29,017 nt of DNA from JBCBTD01 sp039818825 (GCA_039818825.1 JBCBTD010000052.1:1-29017); one strand, 5' to 3'; counted from the first letter of the stretch, positions 6,733 to 15,011 are shown. The notes: generated by a model not told the origin, from the letters alone. A program made the numbers and translations.

Positions 6733-7707
6733 TCAGCCGTACTCGACGGCGGCGCAGAGCACCACCCGCCGACCGGCCGCCAATGCCTCCATGAACGCCG
6801 GCATCGTCGCCAGCGGCAGCTTTTCGTCGATCAACCGGTCGAGCCGCGGATCGTCGAGCATCCTCAACGCCAGATCGAGACGGCCCGCATGGTCGATCCG
6901 GCCACGCATCGGCCGCGCTATGCTGCCGACCTGGGAACTGACCAGCGTCAGCCGGCGGGCGTGGAAGGCCTCGCCCAGCGGCAGCGAAACGCGCGCCTCG
7001 CCGTACCAGCTCAGCTCGATGGCGCGACCCTCGAACCCCAGTCGCTCCATTGCCCAGATCAGGCCCGCGCCACTGCCGCTGGCGTGGATGGCAACGTCGA
7101 ACGGCCCCTCGACATCGCTGGGCAAACGGCAGGGGAGCCCGAGGTCGCTGGCGACGTCGGCCCGCGCCAGGTCCGTGTCGACCACGAGCGGCGTGCGACC
7201 TTCGGCATCCAGACGGTGGGCGACCAGCAGACCGACGACACCGGCACCGACCACGACCACCCGCTCGCCGGGCAGGACCGCAGCATCCCAAACGGCGTTG
7301 AGTGCGGTCTCCATGTTGGCGGCGAGCACCGCCCGCTCGAGCGGCACCGGCTCCGGCACCGGACGCACGGCTGCGACCGGAACGACGAAGGCACTCTGGT
7401 GAGGGTAAAGGCAGAAAACGGCCCGCCCGCGAAGCGTGTCGGGCCCCTCCTCGACCCGACCGACGGCGGCGTAGCCGTACTTCAGCGGCCCCGGGAAATC
7501 GCCGGTCTGGAAGGGCGCGCGCATCGTCGAGTACTGGCTTTCGGGCACGGCCCCGCGGAACACCAATCGCTCGGTGCCGGCGCTGATCCCGCTGTAGAGG
7601 GTGCGAACCAGCACCTGGTCCGCGCCGAGAGCAGGTAGCGGTTCGTCGCGGACCTCGCCCACACCAGGCCGGACCATCCAAAACGCACGAGCGACGCCGG
7701 CGGTCAC
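6733..7707 (-). CDS. MDR-superfamily dehydrogenase without catalytic zinc ligands (BchC-like)
   Basis: A 324-residue medium-chain dehydrogenase/reductase. The cofactor domain has the Rossmann loop VVVVGAGVVGLLVA around residues 150-164. At the usual CGICGTD zinc site it reads SGISAGTER, and at the usual GHE it reads KYGYAAVGRV, so both first-shell zinc ligands are lost. That pattern resembles the bacteriochlorophyll enzyme BchC and its relatives, although no photosynthesis gene is present here. It probably uses NAD(P)H without metal. I chose the GTG at 7707 because a GGGGGAGG site lies immediately upstream; the frame also allows a GTG at 7731, which has no ribosome site. It is the first gene of the five-gene operon and is divergent from the YceI gene, with 63 bases between the starts. 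Confidence 0.87.
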   Translation of the reverse strand: MTAGVARAFWMVRPGVGEVRDEPLPALGADQVLVRTLYSGISAGTERLVFRGAVPESQYSTMRAPFQTGDFPGPLKYGYAAVGRVEEGPDTLRGRAVFCLYPHQSAFVVPVAAVRPVPEPVPLERAVLAANMETALNAVWDAAVLPGERVVVVGAGVVGLLVAHRLDAEGRTPLVVDTDLARADVASDLGLPCRLPSDVEGPFDVAIHASGSGAGLIWAMERLGFEGRAIELSWYGEARVSLPLGEAFHARRLTLVSSQVGSIARPMRGRIDHAGRLDLALRMLDDPRLDRLIDEKLPLATMPAFMEALAAGRRVVLCAAVEYG

Positions 7708-7770
7708 GCCCTCCCCCTTGAACGGCGGCACCGGACGGTCATCTGCAACGACAACGAGGAGGACTGCGGC

Positions 7771-8388
7771 ATGGTACTCAGGCGTTCGTTCACGATCATC
7801 GGCTTGGCTTGCGTTCTCGCATCATGGACGCTTTCGGCCCGCGCCGACTTCCAAAGCTACCGACTGGACCCGGAGCACACGGCGATCGGCTTCCTGGTGG
7901 ACCATCTGGGCTATGCCGACACTCTCGGCCTCTTCACCGACGTGGGGGGCACGTTCCTCTACGACGAAGAGGCGCCTGCCGTGCGCGACGTGCGCATCGT
8001 CGTCAAGGCGGCGAGCGTCTTCTCCAACAGCGATCGGCGCGACGGCCACGTCAGGGGCGGCGACTTCCTCGATGCCGAAGCGCACCCCGACATCGTCTTC
8101 GTCGGCACCGAGGCGACACCGACCGGCGAGACCACCGGCACGATCACCGGCGATCTGACGCTGCTCGGGGTGACCCAGCCAGTCACGTTCGATCTCGAGC
8201 TGAACAAGGCTGGGCTCTATCCCTTCGATCCGACCGGCGCCGGCAATCCGCCCCACGTCGTCGGCGTCAGCGCCAGCGCCACGATCCAAAGGAGTGCGTT
8301 CGGCATGACTTACGGCGTCGAGCCGGGTTGGGTGGGCGACGACGTCGCGCTGATCATCGAGTTCGAGGCGCTCAGGGTCGACGACTGA
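7771..8388 (+). CDS. YceI-family periplasmic protein
   Basis: A 205-residue secreted lipocalin-like protein. Residues 1-25 are a signal peptide ending in SARA. The mature domain begins YRLDPEHTAIGFLVDHLGYADTLGLF, the characteristic YceI opening, and continues with VRGGDFLDAEAHPDIVFVGT, GDLTLLGVTQPVTFDLELNKAG and SAFGMTYGVEPGWVGDDVALIIEFEAL, all in the order of the family. YceI proteins bind long isoprenoid or amphiphilic lipids in a beta-barrel; the cellular role is usually not known. A GAGGAG ribosome site precedes the ATG. It is transcribed alone and ends 7 bases from the convergent small gene. Confidence 0.95.
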   Translation: MVLRRSFTIIGLACVLASWTLSARADFQSYRLDPEHTAIGFLVDHLGYADTLGLFTDVGGTFLYDEEAPAVRDVRIVVKAASVFSNSDRRDGHVRGGDFLDAEAHPDIVFVGTEATPTGETTGTITGDLTLLGVTQPVTFDLELNKAGLYPFDPTGAGNPPHVVGVSASATIQRSAFGMTYGVEPGWVGDDVALIIEFEALRVDD

Positions 8389-8395
8389 AGTCGGC

Positions 8396-8737
8396 TCAAC
8401 AGGCGATGGGCCCGGTCGCCGTCAATGCCGGGCCGCTCATCACCAGCACCAGCGAGTTGCCGGTGACCTCGACGTGCTTGGCGAAACGTTGGGCGGCCGG
8501 ATCGTTGCGCTGGTGGCAAAAGGCGAGCATGCAGGCGATCGCCTCGCCTAGCCCGAGGCGGATCGGTGCCCGGCCCTGGTTCTCTGCCTCGAAGACGACG
8601 ACGATGGCGCTTTCGGTCTGCTCGACCGCAACGACGCTGCCCGCCGGGCTATGGCCCAGCCGGGCCCTCGCGTAGGCACAGACCATCGCCTCGACCTCGC
8701 GGCGGTTGAAGGCGATGTATCGTATCTCGTGCGCCAT
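8396..8737 (-). CDS. Small protein of unknown function
   Basis: A 113-residue protein that I do not recognise. It starts MAHEIRYIAFNRREVEAMV at the ATG at 8737; the frame is open further upstream to 8842, but that extension is Arg/Pro-rich and looks non-coding. There is no signal peptide or membrane helix. The central part (SVVAVEQTESAIVVVFEAE) looks like paired beta strands, followed by a helix with two Cys (GEAIACMLAFCHQRNDPA) and a last strand ending in a C-terminal Cys. Codon use matches the surrounding genes. It converges on the YceI gene with only 7 bases between the stops and has no visible terminator. Confidence 0.65.
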   Translation of the reverse strand: MAHEIRYIAFNRREVEAMVCAYARARLGHSPAGSVVAVEQTESAIVVVFEAENQGRAPIRLGLGEAIACMLAFCHQRNDPAAQRFAKHVEVTGNSLVLVMSGPALTATGPIAC

Positions 8738-8948
8738 CGATGGGTCCTGCGCTCGGACGGCGCCACGAAGGTACCCGGCGCGGCGGTCGAAGCGGACCTC
8801 AGGACGGTCGAACCCGCAGGGTATTCCATGGCGCGTCCCCATCGCGATGATGCGCCCGGCGCCGTTAAATCGACGTTAGTGACGGTCCGCGGCTTGCAGC
8901 GCGACCACCGCGGCTGCATGGCGGTACGCCACCGGAACCGGATCGACC

Positions 8949-10025
8949 ATGGCTTCACCGCTCCGCCTCCCGACCTTGCTGACCGGGCGCCTGTATCCGA
9001 CGGCACCCCTACCCTACCGCCCGCCGCGCCAGCACCCCGACATGGCGTGGGACGAGATCATCGACCGCCATCGCGCAGCCCTTGCCGCCGAACGCGCGGC
9101 GCGTCCACGACCCTGGACAACTGAATCGCTGGAGGCGGCGATCGCCGAGGCAACGACACGTGCCGTCCGATTGCAGACCGGCCGCGTCGACCTTCTGGGC
9201 AGCGGCGGCGTCTCGTTGGACGAACCGGCGCGTGCGGCGGCCCGCTGGCTCCGCGGCGTGACGCTGGAGCCAGCGTTGCTGGTGCCGACCGAGTGGGTCG
9301 ACGAGGCGGCACGACCGATCGTGAAGTCGCCGCCCGCATTGAACGACGAGCGCCTGTTCCGACGCACGTGGGCCGCCGCCCAGGCGGCGACCACCCGGCC
9401 GGTGAAGCTCTCACTGCCGGGCCCGCTGAGCCTCGCCTGCGCGTTCGACGACGATGTCCACGGCAGCGATCGCGCGGCCTCGGTGCGCGCACTCGCCGCT
9501 GCCTTCAATCCTGGCTTGCGCGCGTTGGCGGACGCGGGTTGTCCTGCCATCGAGATCGTCGAACCCGAACTGGCGACTGGCGACGCACCGGTCGATCCAG
9601 ACGAGATCGACTCGCTCGGCCGTCTGTTCCATCGCGTCGACCAGGGCTGCGTTCGCTGGCTCCGCTTGGCGGCCGAGGATGCGGCGCCGCCCTGGCGCGC
9701 TGCTTTGGCGCCGCGGGCGCCCGGCTCGTGGGTCGACGCGCTGAACGAACTGCCCCTGAACGGTGTGATCTGCCCGCTCGACTCCCCGCTCGCGGAGCCG
9801 GAGACCCTGGCGCGGCTCGATCGCCTCCGCATCGGGCTCGTGGTCGTCTCGGCAGATGCCGCGAGCCGCGACTCGGTCGATCGCGCGGCTGCCATGTTGT
9901 CGGCAGTGGCATCGACGCTGGATCCGCTGCGACTGGTCTGCGCCATCGACGGCGGATGGGCGCGGGCGACGCGTCCCCTCGACGAACGCCTGGATTGGCT
10001 GGAGGAGGTCGTGCGAGCGTTCTGA
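8949..10025 (+). CDS. MetE/UROD-like TIM-barrel protein lacking the zinc site
   Basis: A 358-residue protein resembling the C-terminal barrel of cobalamin-independent methionine synthase. The N-terminus LPTLLTGRLYPTAPLPYRPP matches the first strand, VKLSLPGPLSLACAF matches the conserved (V)KxxLxGPxT strand, and ALADAGCPAIEIVEPEL matches the substrate-binding DEPAL strand. The zinc-binding places are not kept: the HxC strand reads WLRLAAEDAAPP, the Glu strand reads GVICPLDSP, and the last Cys motif (DCGLKTR in active enzymes) reads DGGWARATR. It is therefore unlikely to be a zinc-dependent methyltransferase. A short open frame with no obvious ribosome site precedes the ATG at 8949. It is transcribed alone and ends at a strong hairpin. 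Confidence 0.75.
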   Translation: MASPLRLPTLLTGRLYPTAPLPYRPPRQHPDMAWDEIIDRHRAALAAERAARPRPWTTESLEAAIAEATTRAVRLQTGRVDLLGSGGVSLDEPARAAARWLRGVTLEPALLVPTEWVDEAARPIVKSPPALNDERLFRRTWAAAQAATTRPVKLSLPGPLSLACAFDDDVHGSDRAASVRALAAAFNPGLRALADAGCPAIEIVEPELATGDAPVDPDEIDSLGRLFHRVDQGCVRWLRLAAEDAAPPWRAALAPRAPGSWVDALNELPLNGVICPLDSPLAEPETLARLDRLRIGLVVVSADAASRDSVDRAAAMLSAVASTLDPLRLVCAIDGGWARATRPLDERLDWLEEVVRAF

Positions 10026-10066
10026 TCGACGGCCGCGATCCGGTCCATCATCGACCCCAACGCAAA

Positions 10067-10092
10067 GGAGCCGCCGGCTGAGCGGCGGCTCC
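10067..10092. terminator. Bidirectional hairpin terminator between convergent genes
   Basis: GGAGCCGCC at 10067-10075 and GGCGGCTCC at 10084-10092 pair as a 9-bp GC stem around an 8-base loop. It lies 42 bases after the MetE-like stop and 25 bases from the stop of the convergent chemotaxis receptor. There is no long T-run, so termination efficiency is uncertain. Confidence 0.7.
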
Positions 10093-10116
10093 CTCACATG
10101 ACCGTCCTTTCGACGC

Positions 10117-12075
10117 TCAAGCGGCGCGAAGGCCCTCCAGGAACGACTGCACCTTCGCGTCGAGGTCGGCCGCATGACCCGTCAGCGCAGACGCCGCGTG
10201 GCTCAGCTCGAGCGCAGACGTGTCGCTTTCGCCCGCAACTGCCGCCACCTCGACGACGATGCTGGAAACGTCGGCATTGCCTTTGGCGGCTTCCTGCACG
10301 TTGCGCGCGATCTCGTCGGTGGCCGCGGCCTGCTCCTCCATCGCGGCCGCGATCGAGGTCGCGATCTCGTTCATCCGCTGGATGACTTGACCAACGCCTT
10401 CGACGTCGCCGGCCGTGGCTTTGCTCAGGTCTTGCAAGCCGGTGATCTGCTCGGCGATTTGCTGGGTCGCCTTGGCGGTCTGCCCGGCGAGCGACTTCAC
10501 CTCCTGTGCGACCACGGCAAAGCCGCGGCCCGCCTCACCGGCCCGCGCCGCTTCGATGGTCGCGTTCAGCGAGAGGAGGTTCGTCTGCTCGGCGATGGCA
10601 GTGATGAGTTCCACCACGTTGCCGATCTTGCCCGCACTGTCGACGAGCTGGGTCATGGTGCTCTGGACTTGGCCGGCCGCACCCGCCGCCTCGCCGGCGA
10701 TCTTCTGCGATTCACCGAGCTGGCCGCTGATCTCACGGACGGACGCCGCCATTTCCTCGGCGGCACCCGCGACGGTCTGAACGTTGGCGGACGCCTGTTC
10801 TGCTGCCGACGCGACGCTGGTCGCGCGCTCCTTGGTGGAGCTGGCGGCATTCTTGACACCACCTGCAGTCACCTCGAGCCCGCCGGCCGCCGTGGCGACG
10901 GTCTTGATGACCCCGCCGACCTCGCGCTCGAAGTCGCCGGCCAGGCGCGTGGTCAGTTGCTGCCGCTCGAGCCCGGCCGCCTTGAAGGTCTGCAACGCCG
11001 TGGCCACGGCCCCGACTTCGTCCTTCCTGTCCTGAAAGGGTACGTCGACACTGTAGTCGCCGCGCGCAACGACGCCCATGACGCCGGTGATGGTCGCCAG
11101 TGGCCGCGCCACGGCCCGGCCGAGCAGGACCGCGAGCACGGCACCTGCGATCAGGCCGAGGATGACGAACATCGCGGTGGTGGCGATCGACCATCCCGCA
11201 TCGGCCACCGTCTTTTCGGCCAACGCTTCGGCGTCGGCGACGGCACTGGCTTTGATCTCGGCCGCCCAGTTGCTGACCGCGAACCCGGTGTCTTCGATCG
11301 CCGTCGCGCGGATCTCGTTGCGCTCCAGGATGATCTCGGCGAGCTCTTGCGCGCGCGCCTGGTAGGTTTGGACCAAGCCCTCGAGTTCACGCAGTAGCAG
11401 CCGACGCTGCGGGTTCTGCACGCTCGCCTCCAGGGTGTCCAACTTGGAGTTGACCTCGCGCAGCTCGGCGAGGAAACGGTCGCGATCGGCCGGCGCGTTG
11501 TCCAGCATGAACTTCACGACGTGGAGCCGCGCAAGCAGGAGATTCTCCTGGGTGCTCGCCGCGTCCCAAGCCGTCTCGAGGTCGCCGTCCCGCGCCGCGG
11601 TACGTGCGATCTCGGTCAGGTTCTCGCGGGCTCCGAGACCCACGGTGCTGAGCTCCGCGTTCAACTCATCGCGGCGAACGTACAGCTCGACCACGCGATC
11701 CAAACCCTCGTCGAACGTACCGATGGACGCGGCCATCCTGGCGACACGGTCGGCGCGCTCCGGCTTGCGGATCTCGTCCTCCGCCAGGTCGATGCCTTCG
11801 TGCGTCTGGCCGAGGAAGTCGCGGGCCTTGGTCAACGCCTCTTCACTGCGCGTCGCCATGTACTGGCGGGCGTAGAGGAGCGCCTTCGCCATGTCGGCGT
11901 TCATCTCCGCCGCCAGCAAGGCGTCCTGATCCATGTCGACCAGACCGTCAACGTCGTGCTGCAGCCTTGACATGCCGAGCAGCGCGACGACGCCGACGAT
12001 GGCGAAAACCAGCAGAACCGCCCCAAAACCGACGCCGATGCGACCGGCAATCTTGAGGTCATTCCATCCAATCAT
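10117..12075 (-). CDS. Methyl-accepting chemotaxis protein with long helical periplasmic sensor
   Basis: A 652-residue transmembrane chemoreceptor. Membrane segments are at about 13-35 and 297-319. Between them is a periplasmic region of about 260 residues that reads as all-helical, without Cys or obvious Cache strands, consistent with a helical bimodular (HBM) sensor, a type known to bind organic acids. A HAMP linker follows (RPLATITGVMGVVARGDY, then DRKDEVGAVATALQTFK, about 324-366). The signalling tip has the invariant EQTNLLSLNATIEAARAGEAGRGFAVVA hairpin. No C-terminal CheR-binding pentapeptide is present; the protein ends FLEGLRAA. It is a single gene; no flagellar or che genes lie in the window. 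Confidence 0.95.
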   Translation of the reverse strand: MIGWNDLKIAGRIGVGFGAVLLVFAIVGVVALLGMSRLQHDVDGLVDMDQDALLAAEMNADMAKALLYARQYMATRSEEALTKARDFLGQTHEGIDLAEDEIRKPERADRVARMAASIGTFDEGLDRVVELYVRRDELNAELSTVGLGARENLTEIARTAARDGDLETAWDAASTQENLLLARLHVVKFMLDNAPADRDRFLAELREVNSKLDTLEASVQNPQRRLLLRELEGLVQTYQARAQELAEIILERNEIRATAIEDTGFAVSNWAAEIKASAVADAEALAEKTVADAGWSIATTAMFVILGLIAGAVLAVLLGRAVARPLATITGVMGVVARGDYSVDVPFQDRKDEVGAVATALQTFKAAGLERQQLTTRLAGDFEREVGGVIKTVATAAGGLEVTAGGVKNAASSTKERATSVASAAEQASANVQTVAGAAEEMAASVREISGQLGESQKIAGEAAGAAGQVQSTMTQLVDSAGKIGNVVELITAIAEQTNLLSLNATIEAARAGEAGRGFAVVAQEVKSLAGQTAKATQQIAEQITGLQDLSKATAGDVEGVGQVIQRMNEIATSIAAAMEEQAAATDEIARNVQEAAKGNADVSSIVVEVAAVAGESDTSALELSHAASALTGHAADLDAKVQSFLEGLRAA

Positions 12076-12159
12076 GCTTCGATCTCCGATGAGCTGCGGC
12101 GCGCTCTGGGCCCCACCGCATCGATCGGCTTATCAAGCGCTGCTCATTCATTGGTTAAC

Positions 12160-12185
12160 GGGTCAGACCCCATTCATCGTACGAT
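12160..12185. promoter_or_regulatory. Two adjacent short palindromes between receptor and dipeptidase genes
   Basis: GGGTCAGACCC (12160-12170) is a 5-bp inverted repeat about one base, and ATCGTACGAT (12176-12185) is a perfect 10-base palindrome, 5 bases apart. They sit in the 185-base divergent gap, in its most AT-rich part. They could be binding sites controlling either gene, or a remnant of a dispersed palindromic repeat. No promoter hexamers are convincing here. Confidence 0.3.
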
Positions 12186-12260
12186 GGTCTGCCGCACGGG
12201 TTTGCGTTGGCTCCGCAGGCGTGCTCTTTGCCGGCGACACTCGCGCGGAGCACCGACTCG

Positions 12261-13658
12261 ATGACGACGCCGACCGAAGCCCTCGACGCCTGGATCACCG
12301 AGCACCGCGACGACTCACTGGAGCGCTGGCTGGCGTTCCTCCGCTTCCCGTCCATCGGCACCGACTCGGCGTACGACGCCCACACCCGTGCTTGCGCCGA
12401 ATGGGCGCGGGATCAGCTCGCCGAGATGGGCTTCACGGCACGGACCGTGGACACGCCCGGCCAGCCGATGGTCGTGGCTCATCACCCCGGACCGGACGCC
12501 GACGCGCCCCACCTGCTCTACTACGGCCACTATGACGTCCAGCCCGCCGATCCGCTGGACCTGTGGCACTCGCCACCGTTCGACCCTCAGGTCGTCGACG
12601 GTCCGCATGGCGATCGGGTCGTCGCCCGCGGTGCCGTGGACGACAAAGGCCAGGTGATGACGTTCCTCGAGGCGTTCCGCGCCTGGATCGCCACGACCGG
12701 CACGCTTCCCTGTCGGGTCACCGTGTTTCTGGAGGGCGAGGAGGAGGGTGCAAGTCCGTCGCTGGACGGCTTCCTCCAGAGTCATGCCGACGAGCTCCAG
12801 GCGGACGTCTGCGTCGTCAGCGACACCGGCATGTGGAACATCGACACGCCGTCGTTGACGACGCGGCTCCGCGGTCTCGTCTACCTCCAGCTCGACCTGG
12901 AGGGCCCGAACCGCGATCTGCACTCCGGGATGTTCGGCGGCGCCGTCCTGAACCCGATCAACGCGCTGACACGACTGACCGCCGCCCTGCACCACGACCA
13001 GGGTCAAGTCGCCGTTCCGGGCTTCTACGACGACGTCGAGCCGCTGACGCCGACCACCCGTGCAGCCTGGCAGCGGCTCGATTTCAGTGCTGACGCCTTT
13101 CTCGGCGCCATCGGCCTCGGCCACGAAACCGGCGAGCCAGGGTTCTCGACCCTGGAACGGACCTGGGCGCGACCGACACTCGACATCAACGGCATCTGGG
13201 GTGGCTACACCGGCGACGGCGCGAAGACCGTCATCGCCAGCAAGGCCTCGGCCAAACTATCCTGCCGGCTGGTTGCGGGTCAGGACCCGGAGACGATCGT
13301 CCAGGCGATCAAGGACTACGTGGCGGAGTTGGCGCCGGTCGACGCCAAGTTGACATGGACGCAGTTCGGCGCCGAGCCGGCCATGCACGTGCCGGAAGAC
13401 AATCCGTTCACCCGCGCCGCCGGCCAGGCGCTCGAGCGCGTCTTCGGCCGCCGCCCACTGCTGATCGGCAGCGGCGGATCGATCCCGGCGGTCGGTGCGA
13501 TCAAGCGTCGGCTCGGGCTCGACAGCGTGTTGATGGGCTTCGGCTTGGACGACGATCGGGTACACTCACCGAACGAGAAGTTCGAGCGTGCCTGCTTGGA
13601 GAAGGGGATCCGCAGCCATGCCGCCCTGCTCGGCGAAATGGCGACCTTGCGCACGTAG
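12261..13658 (+). CDS. M20-family metallopeptidase (dipeptidase)
   Basis: A 465-residue cytoplasmic di-zinc peptidase that hydrolyses dipeptides or related amide bonds. Metal ligands are visible in order: H90 in YYGHYDVQP, the bridging D127 in GAVDDKG, the general base and ligand pair E160-E161 in FLEGEEEG, D188 in VVSDTG, and a C-terminal His in DDRVHSPNEKF. The dimerisation or lid domain contains GPNRDLHSGMFGGAVLNPINAL, whose His completes the partner's active site in this family. The ATG at 12261 is preferred over an in-frame TTG at 12207, because the family begins near this point and a GGAG lies about 10 bases upstream. It is followed by a hairpin. Confidence 0.95.
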   Translation: MTTPTEALDAWITEHRDDSLERWLAFLRFPSIGTDSAYDAHTRACAEWARDQLAEMGFTARTVDTPGQPMVVAHHPGPDADAPHLLYYGHYDVQPADPLDLWHSPPFDPQVVDGPHGDRVVARGAVDDKGQVMTFLEAFRAWIATTGTLPCRVTVFLEGEEEGASPSLDGFLQSHADELQADVCVVSDTGMWNIDTPSLTTRLRGLVYLQLDLEGPNRDLHSGMFGGAVLNPINALTRLTAALHHDQGQVAVPGFYDDVEPLTPTTRAAWQRLDFSADAFLGAIGLGHETGEPGFSTLERTWARPTLDINGIWGGYTGDGAKTVIASKASAKLSCRLVAGQDPETIVQAIKDYVAELAPVDAKLTWTQFGAEPAMHVPEDNPFTRAAGQALERVFGRRPLLIGSGGSIPAVGAIKRRLGLDSVLMGFGLDDDRVHSPNEKFERACLEKGIRSHAALLGEMATLRT

Positions 13659-13676
13659 AGCGGAGTTCACGAACGC

Positions 13677-13714
13677 CGCCCGACCGCTTGGGGAATCGCC
13701 CTGTCGGTCGGGCG
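13677..13714. terminator. Hairpin between convergent dipeptidase and DUF1127 genes
   Basis: CGCCCGACCG (13677-13686) is the exact reverse complement of CGGTCGGGCG (13705-13714), giving a 10-bp stem with an 18-base loop. It is 18 bases after the dipeptidase stop and 49 bases after the DUF1127 stop on the other strand. There is no T-run; a role as a two-way terminator is inferred from its place. Confidence 0.5.
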
Positions 13715-13762
13715 TGCCGTTCCGCGTTCCCGAGCTGCGGGCGCCGGACTACGCGCCGCCCT

Positions 13763-14005
13763 TCAACGGTCGCGGCGTGCGCGATCCAGCCTCAGCGGGA
13801 AGAGGAACAACCGGTTCGCTTCGATGCGAGCCAACGCCGGGTTCAGCCCGCAATCGACGAGCAGGTCGTCGCTCATCCGCCGCAGCTCGGCGCGCACGCG
13901 GCTGCGCTCCACCCATTCGGCCAGCACATGGGACAGCCGACCGGCGATCCCAGGGTCCGCCGACGCCGATTGGCGCGTCGGACGCAGCTCCAGGACTTTC
14001 GCCAT
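13763..14005 (-). CDS. DUF1127 domain protein
   Basis: An 80-residue small protein with the Arg-rich DUF1127 motif near its C-terminus: RVRAELRRMSDDLLVDCGLNP, then RIEANRLFLFPLR. Small DUF1127 proteins are common in alphaproteobacteria; some bind RNA and affect phosphate or carbon metabolism, but the role of this one is unknown. The ATG at 14005 has GAGGTG about 9 bases upstream and is preferred to the ATG at 14026, which has none. It is divergent from the LysR regulator gene with about 100 bases between starts, an arrangement suggesting control by that regulator. Confidence 0.85.
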   Translation of the reverse strand: MAKVLELRPTRQSASADPGIAGRLSHVLAEWVERSRVRAELRRMSDDLLVDCGLNPALARIEANRLFLFPLRLDRARRDR

Positions 14006-14111
14006 CTTGTCATTCACCTCGTTCATCGTCGTTGGATCTGGCACATGGCGACGTGGGGGCGGCCGCTCAAACGATGGATTCGAACGGCACCCATGAGCCG
14101 AGGTCATGCAG

Positions 14112-15011
14112 ATGCGCCTGCCGCCGCTGACGACGCTGCGGACGTTCGAGGCCGCCGGCCGGCTGTCCAGCTTCACCCGTGCCGCCGAAGAGCTGCACGT
14201 CACCCAGAGCGCCGTCAGCCGCCAGATCCGCGCGCTCGAGGACGACCTCGGCGTGACCCTGTTTCGCCGAAGCCATCGCAAGGTTCGCCTCACCGGCGAA
14301 GGCGCGCGGCTCCTGCCGGTGTTGAGCGAGGCATTCGGCCGGATCGGCGAGACGGTCGATGGGTTGCGCACCCCGCAGCGCGACGTGAAACTCAAGGTGC
14401 CACCGACCTTCGCCATTCGTTGGCTGATCCCCCGGCTGGAGGCGTTCCAGCGAGGGCATCCCGACATCCAGGTGCGACTCACTTCTGGCATCCAGGAGGT
14501 CAAGCTCGGTAAGGAGCCGTTCGACATGGGTGTCGTCTACGGCCGCCACGGCGATTCCGGTCGGAAGGGCGACGTGCTGCTGATCGACCGGGTCGTACCG
14601 GTTGCTGCACCACGCTACTTGGAGCACGCGCCACCGCTTGCAGAGCCTCGCGACCTCCGTCGACACGTGCTGTTGATCGGCGATGCGAGCGGGTGGGATT
14701 GGCGCCGGTGGGCGCGGGTGTTCGACGTCGACGACCTGCCGTTGGAGGACGGGCTGCACCTGGAGCTGGCCGAGGCGGCGCTGCAAGCCGCGTCCAGCGG
14801 CCAGGGGGTGGCCTTGGCGACCACGACGTTCGTGGTCAACGAGCTCGAAAGCGGCCGGCTGCTGCGGCCGCTGGCCACGCCTCCGTTGGAGATCGGCACG
14901 TTCCGGGTGGTGTACGCGCGTGGCGCCCGGACCGACGCCTGCGTACAGCGCTTTCGCGAATGGCTGTTGGACGCGGTCGACGGCGGTTGTCCGCCGGCGC
15001 AGGAACGATAA
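14112..15011 (+). CDS. LysR-family transcriptional regulator, GcvA type
   Basis: A 299-residue DNA-binding regulator. The winged helix-turn-helix is at residues 4-63 (PPLTTLRTFEAAGRLSSFTR, then AEELHVTQSAVSRQIRALED). The effector-binding domain follows from about residue 90 (VPPTFAIRWLIPRLEAFQRG, GVALATTTFVVNELESGRLLRP). The N-terminus and the FAIRWLIPRL stretch are typical of the GcvA branch. I chose the ATG at 14112, 8 bases after GAGG; an ATG at 14106 is only 2 bases from it. It is divergent from the DUF1127 gene, so LysR-type autorepression and activation of that gene are likely. No clear T-N11-A operator stands out. Confidence 0.94.
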   Translation: MRLPPLTTLRTFEAAGRLSSFTRAAEELHVTQSAVSRQIRALEDDLGVTLFRRSHRKVRLTGEGARLLPVLSEAFGRIGETVDGLRTPQRDVKLKVPPTFAIRWLIPRLEAFQRGHPDIQVRLTSGIQEVKLGKEPFDMGVVYGRHGDSGRKGDVLLIDRVVPVAAPRYLEHAPPLAEPRDLRRHVLLIGDASGWDWRRWARVFDVDDLPLEDGLHLELAEAALQAASSGQGVALATTTFVVNELESGRLLRPLATPPLEIGTFRVVYARGARTDACVQRFREWLLDAVDGGCPPAQER

